Positions 61,840 through 64,000 of a DNA stretch of 64,000 bases are shown in pieces. The number at the start of each line of letters is the position of its first letter. Positions within the stretch are counted from its first letter, which is position 1. Below the pieces are notes generated by a model. The model had not been told where the DNA came from, did not search any database, and saw only the letters and a list, made by a program, of their open reading frames with translations. Both the position numbers and the translations under genes were made by a program. This DNA comes from JAVBMC01 sp031552845 (lineage in GTDB: Bacteria > Verrucomicrobiota > Kiritimatiellia > RFP12 > DVOR01): positions 1-64,000 of the forward strand of contig JAVBMC010000041.1 in assembly GCA_031552845.1 (NCBI GenBank), read 5' to 3'.

Positions 61840-62412
61840 CTACCCGTTGAGCTGTCCGCGCCAGTCGGCAATTTCGCGGCGGCGTTGGTCGGCCCAGGTG
61901 GCGAGCTGATCAATGCCATCGGGTTGTTCGGCTTGTTGTATTTGGCTGGTGGTGGGTGCTATATAAGAATGTCCGCAGTGGGTGCAGCATGCGCCTTCGG
62001 TATAAGATGCGCCGCAGTTGGGACAAGTGGTTTCGAGGAGCTCACCGCACACGGCGCAGTAAGGTGCGCCGTTCATGGATAACTGCCGGCGGGGATGGTA
62101 TTTTAACTGCCCTTGCACGACAAATGGAATATTACTGTAGCAATCGGCTTGGGGACAGTAGCACATCGCGGCTTTGGTGGCGGCGGGGGTGATGGTAAAC
62201 GTCTTTTCGTCCACAGCGGGTGGGGTGAGTTCGAACAGCGCGGCGATGCGTTCAAGGGTTTCGCGGTTGACGGCATCGGGCTTACCATCTTCAAGCATGC
62301 TGATGGCGGATTGTTTGCAGCCGACTTGTACTGCTAAAGCAGATTGCGTCACCCCTTTTCCCCTGCGGGCGGCGCGTAATTGCTTGGCAAAACTATCGAA
62401 TGTCGGACTCAT
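61840..62412 (-). CDS. XRE-type regulator with C-terminal zinc ribbons
   Basis: 190 residues. N-terminal helix-turn-helix of the XRE/Cro class (about 8-65: LRAARRGKGVTQSALAVQVG...AISMLEDGKP). C-terminal part has CYCPQADC, CAVCGELLETTCPNCG and CCTHCG: two or more zinc ribbons, the kind used for metal-stabilised protein or DNA contacts. The last 35 residues (IDQLATWADQRRREIADWRG) are a helix. Autoregulation is likely, since promoter and start codon nearly coincide. It is bracketed by two copies of the CCTCTAATAAT element. Target genes unknown. Confidence 0.82.
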   Translation of the reverse strand: MSPTFDSFAKQLRAARRGKGVTQSALAVQVGCKQSAISMLEDGKPDAVNRETLERIAALFELTPPAVDEKTFTITPAATKAAMCYCPQADCYSNIPFVVQGQLKYHPRRQLSMNGAPYCAVCGELLETTCPNCGASYTEGACCTHCGHSYIAPTTSQIQQAEQPDGIDQLATWADQRRREIADWRGQLNG

Positions 62413-62566
62413 GTGAAGGGCGTATTATGCCTTAATTCAGGGCTGAAAGCAAGCTAAACTTATCAACAGCTTATTACAACTCACAATAGACTATAAATCA
62501 ACGTATTAGGATATATATATCAAGTTATTATCAGGTTTGATAACTTGTTTATAAAGCATCTGGGCA
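62413..62566. other. AT-rich gap, weak origin-like features
   Basis: AT-rich, with TTATCAACA (one mismatch to the DnaA box TTATCCACA) near 62459-62468, a run GGATATATATATC, and a hairpin CAAGTTAT/ATAACTTG (62521-62547). Its closeness to dnaN makes a role in oriC possible but unproven. Confidence 0.35.
62424..62452 (-). promoter_or_regulatory. promoter of XRE gene, near-leaderless
   Basis: Minus strand: -35 TTGCTT (62447-62452), 17-bp spacer, -10 CATAAT (62424-62429). The ATG at 62412 leaves a leader of only about five bases. Confidence 0.6.
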
Positions 62567-62749
62567 CCTCTAATAATTGCTGTTTCAAAAGGTAGGGCAG
62601 GTCTCGGCGAGACCGCCGCACCGCGTTTAGCCACACTCATACAGTTGCCCACAACACGAGCACAACTATTACCCCGCTCGGCGGTTTCGGCGAAACACGC
62701 CCCACCCAACAACCGTGTCACTTTCTTTCCGCGCACTCCGCGTGAGCTT
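62567..62749. repeat. MITE-like element, copy next to XRE gene (right)
   Basis: Same orientation and order as 61623-61820: CCTCTAATAATTGCTGT, GGTAGGGCAGGTCTCGGCGAG, TTACCCCGCTCGGCGGTTTC, and a shortened CCGCGTGAGCTT end. Confidence 0.65.
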
Positions 62750-62757
62750 GTTGGTAT

Positions 62758-62786
62758 GAAAAAACCCGCTCGGTGAGGAGCGGGTG
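62758..62786 (-). terminator. terminator after tRNA-Gln
   Basis: On the minus strand, CCCGCTC, a six-base loop, GAGCGGG, then six T. Confidence 0.88.
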
Positions 62787-62796
62787 ATTTGATTTA

Positions 62797-62871
62797 TGGT
62801 TGTCTCACTAGGATTCGAACCTAGACAAACTGAGTCAGAGTCAGTTGTGCTACCATTACACAATGAGACAA
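62797..62871 (-). tRNA. tRNA-Gln (CTG)
   Basis: 75 bases on the minus strand. Acceptor TTGTCTC/GAGACAA, anticodon loop CTCTGAC (anticodon CTG), T loop TTCGAAT, and encoded CCA. It begins 5 bases after the dnaN stop codon and ends before a terminator, so dnaN and the tRNA are probably one transcript. Confidence 0.93.
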
Positions 62872-62876
62872 GAAAA

Positions 62877-63986
62877 TTAACCGTTTACGCGCAGCGGCAT
62901 CAGCACGTAGAGGAAGGGATGCGAGCATTTAACGAGCACAGGACTCATACCATTGCTCATCTCAAAGAACACTTCGTCATCGGAGAGCGCCTTGAGGGGA
63001 TCAATCACGTATTCAGGGTTGAAAGTGACTGAGATCTCCTTGCCCGTATACTTGATGGGGAGGGTTTCGCGGGCTTTACCAACGTCCGAGGCCATCGCAA
63101 CCACAGTCAGCTGATTGGCGGAGAAGGTAAATTTGGCGGAAAACACATCAGCCATTGATGTATCGGTCAAAATCATCGAGATACGGCGGAGGGCGCCGAT
63201 CAGCTGTTCGCGTTCTATCACCACGCGCTCGTCACAACCGGTGGGAATGACTTGGCGGTAGTTGGGATAAACGCCATCGACAAGCTTGGTGCTGATGACT
63301 GTGCGGCCGATTTCAAAGATTGCCTGCTTCTTCTGCACGTAGACCTTGATGACATCGTCATCTTTGAGGATGTGCAACAGCTCATTCACGGCCTTCGGGG
63401 GCAGAATGAACTCGGTTTCGGCCTCAATAGGGAACTCAACCTCGGTCTCGACCAATGCCAAGCGGCGGCCATCGGTGGCGACTATGGTGAGCTTGCTTTC
63501 TTTGAATGCCATCAGCAAACCGGTCAAAATCAAGCGCTTTTCGTCTTTTGAGGCAGCGTAAGCGGTCTGCTTAAGCATGCTCTTGAACTCTTTTTGGTCA
63601 AGGCGGTAGCAGAAAGTGCCTTCGTGAGTGGGAACTGTGGGAAAGTCGCGCGGGGAAATGCCGTAGATTTCGAAGAAGGAGGCTCCGCTTTGCACGGCAG
63701 CGACATCGTTCTCGTTGATATCAATGACGACGCGGCCTTCGGGAAGCTCGCGGACAATGTTTACCAGGCGGCGGATGGGGAGGGTGGTGGAGCCGGGTTT
63801 TTCAACTTCACAGTCCACAACGCATTTGACGGACATATCCAAATCAGTCGTCAACACAGTCAGCTTGTTGTCCTCGGCCTTGATATGACAATTCATGAGA
63901 ATCTGAATCGTGTGCTTGGCCGGCACAACGTTTTGCGCTGTTTGAAGCGCTTCCAAAAATTTGGATCGAATGACTGTAAACTTCAT
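62877..63986 (-). CDS. dnaN: DNA polymerase III sliding clamp (beta subunit)
   Basis: Ring-shaped processivity clamp of the replicase, 369 residues in three repeated domains. Opens MKFTVIRSKFLEALQTAQNVVPAKHTIQIL; LTGLLM and TDGRRLALVE mark the middle domain; the C-terminal HPFLYVLMPLRVNG is the end that forms the peptide-binding pocket. GGAGG precedes ATG 63986. In most bacteria dnaA lies directly upstream of dnaN, which would be just beyond the right edge. Confidence 0.97.
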   Translation of the reverse strand: MKFTVIRSKFLEALQTAQNVVPAKHTIQILMNCHIKAEDNKLTVLTTDLDMSVKCVVDCEVEKPGSTTLPIRRLVNIVRELPEGRVVIDINENDVAAVQSGASFFEIYGISPRDFPTVPTHEGTFCYRLDQKEFKSMLKQTAYAASKDEKRLILTGLLMAFKESKLTIVATDGRRLALVETEVEFPIEAETEFILPPKAVNELLHILKDDDVIKVYVQKKQAIFEIGRTVISTKLVDGVYPNYRQVIPTGCDERVVIEREQLIGALRRISMILTDTSMADVFSAKFTFSANQLTVVAMASDVGKARETLPIKYTGKEISVTFNPEYVIDPLKALSDDEVFFEMSNGMSPVLVKCSHPFLYVLMPLRVNG

Positions 63987-64000
63987 CCATACCTCCGTAG

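Overview
The window looks like a piece of chromosome from an uncultured anaerobic member of the PVC group, most likely Kiritimatiellota, Lentisphaerota or Verrucomicrobiota. Three kinds of evidence point there. First, a 51-residue small basic protein (61314-61469) resembles the one typical of Chlamydiae and Verrucomicrobia. Second, gvs1-type ECF sigma factors sit beside FecR-like anti-sigma proteins and large exported beta-rich proteins. Third, the metabolic genes suit an anaerobe: PPi-dependent phosphofructokinase, B12-dependent ribonucleotide reductase, hybrid cluster protein with a ferredoxin, and a NifU-like/GGGtGRT pair. No phage, insertion sequence or CRISPR array was seen. dnaN at the right edge, mnmE and mnmG, and two perfect parS palindromes suggest the replication origin is near.

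Layout. 0.9-6.6 kb: thiC, divergent from pfp-ruvC-amidase-aminotransferase. 6.7-8.9 kb: CsoR-type repressor and metal P1B-ATPase with a G/C-tract operator. 9.5-15 kb: class II RNR, then uvrB and a glycosyltransferase on the minus strand. 15.4-17 kb: an exported protein of unknown function. 17.9-22.5 kb: Fe-S scaffold/GGGtGRT operon, DUF6485, rlmI, a SIMPL protein and a cyclase. 23-26.7 kb: mnmE and mnmG, the latter carrying two parS sites inside an extra coding segment. 27.6-31.6 kb: recA, a phosphohexomutase and a transglutaminase-like protein. 31.6-33.1 kb: tandem LRV-like membrane proteins. 33.3-42.7 kb: two consecutive paralogous loci, each with an ECF sigma factor followed by one reading frame that fuses an anti-sigma-like membrane protein to an exported protein. 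The first locus adds a secreted glycoside hydrolase. 43.9-47.8 kb: SGNH esterase, TetR regulator, ferredoxin and hcp. 48.4-52.7 kb: a promoter-terminator-bounded structured RNA, two paralogous radical SAM proteins and a PHP-domain protein. 60.5-52.8 kb on the minus strand: MFS transporter, rpsA, unknown gene, coaD, yceD-rpmF-plsX-fabD-fabG-acpP. 61.3-64 kb: small basic protein, tRNA-Ala, XRE/zinc-ribbon regulator, tRNA-Gln and dnaN.

The strongest candidate for something undescribed is the pair of sigma loci. In both, the anti-sigma-like N-terminus runs in frame into a secreted protein. At the junction both carry a second Shine-Dalgarno sequence and ATG with the same spacing, followed by a signal peptide, so each frame could yield a membrane-anchored long form and an exported short form. 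Both sigma genes share a 13-bp upstream motif at exactly the same distance from the start codon, suggesting autoregulation.

Intergenic DNA is rich in repeats. There are three arrays of 14-bp palindromes with an exact 22-bp period, MITE-like inverted-repeat elements, and a roughly 55-bp repeat found three times that carries a complete promoter with TATAAT. Several genes (mnmE, the glycosyltransferase, the XRE regulator) have promoter-like hexamers so close to the start codon that they may be transcribed leaderless. All calls come from reading the sequence; no searches or folding programs were run.
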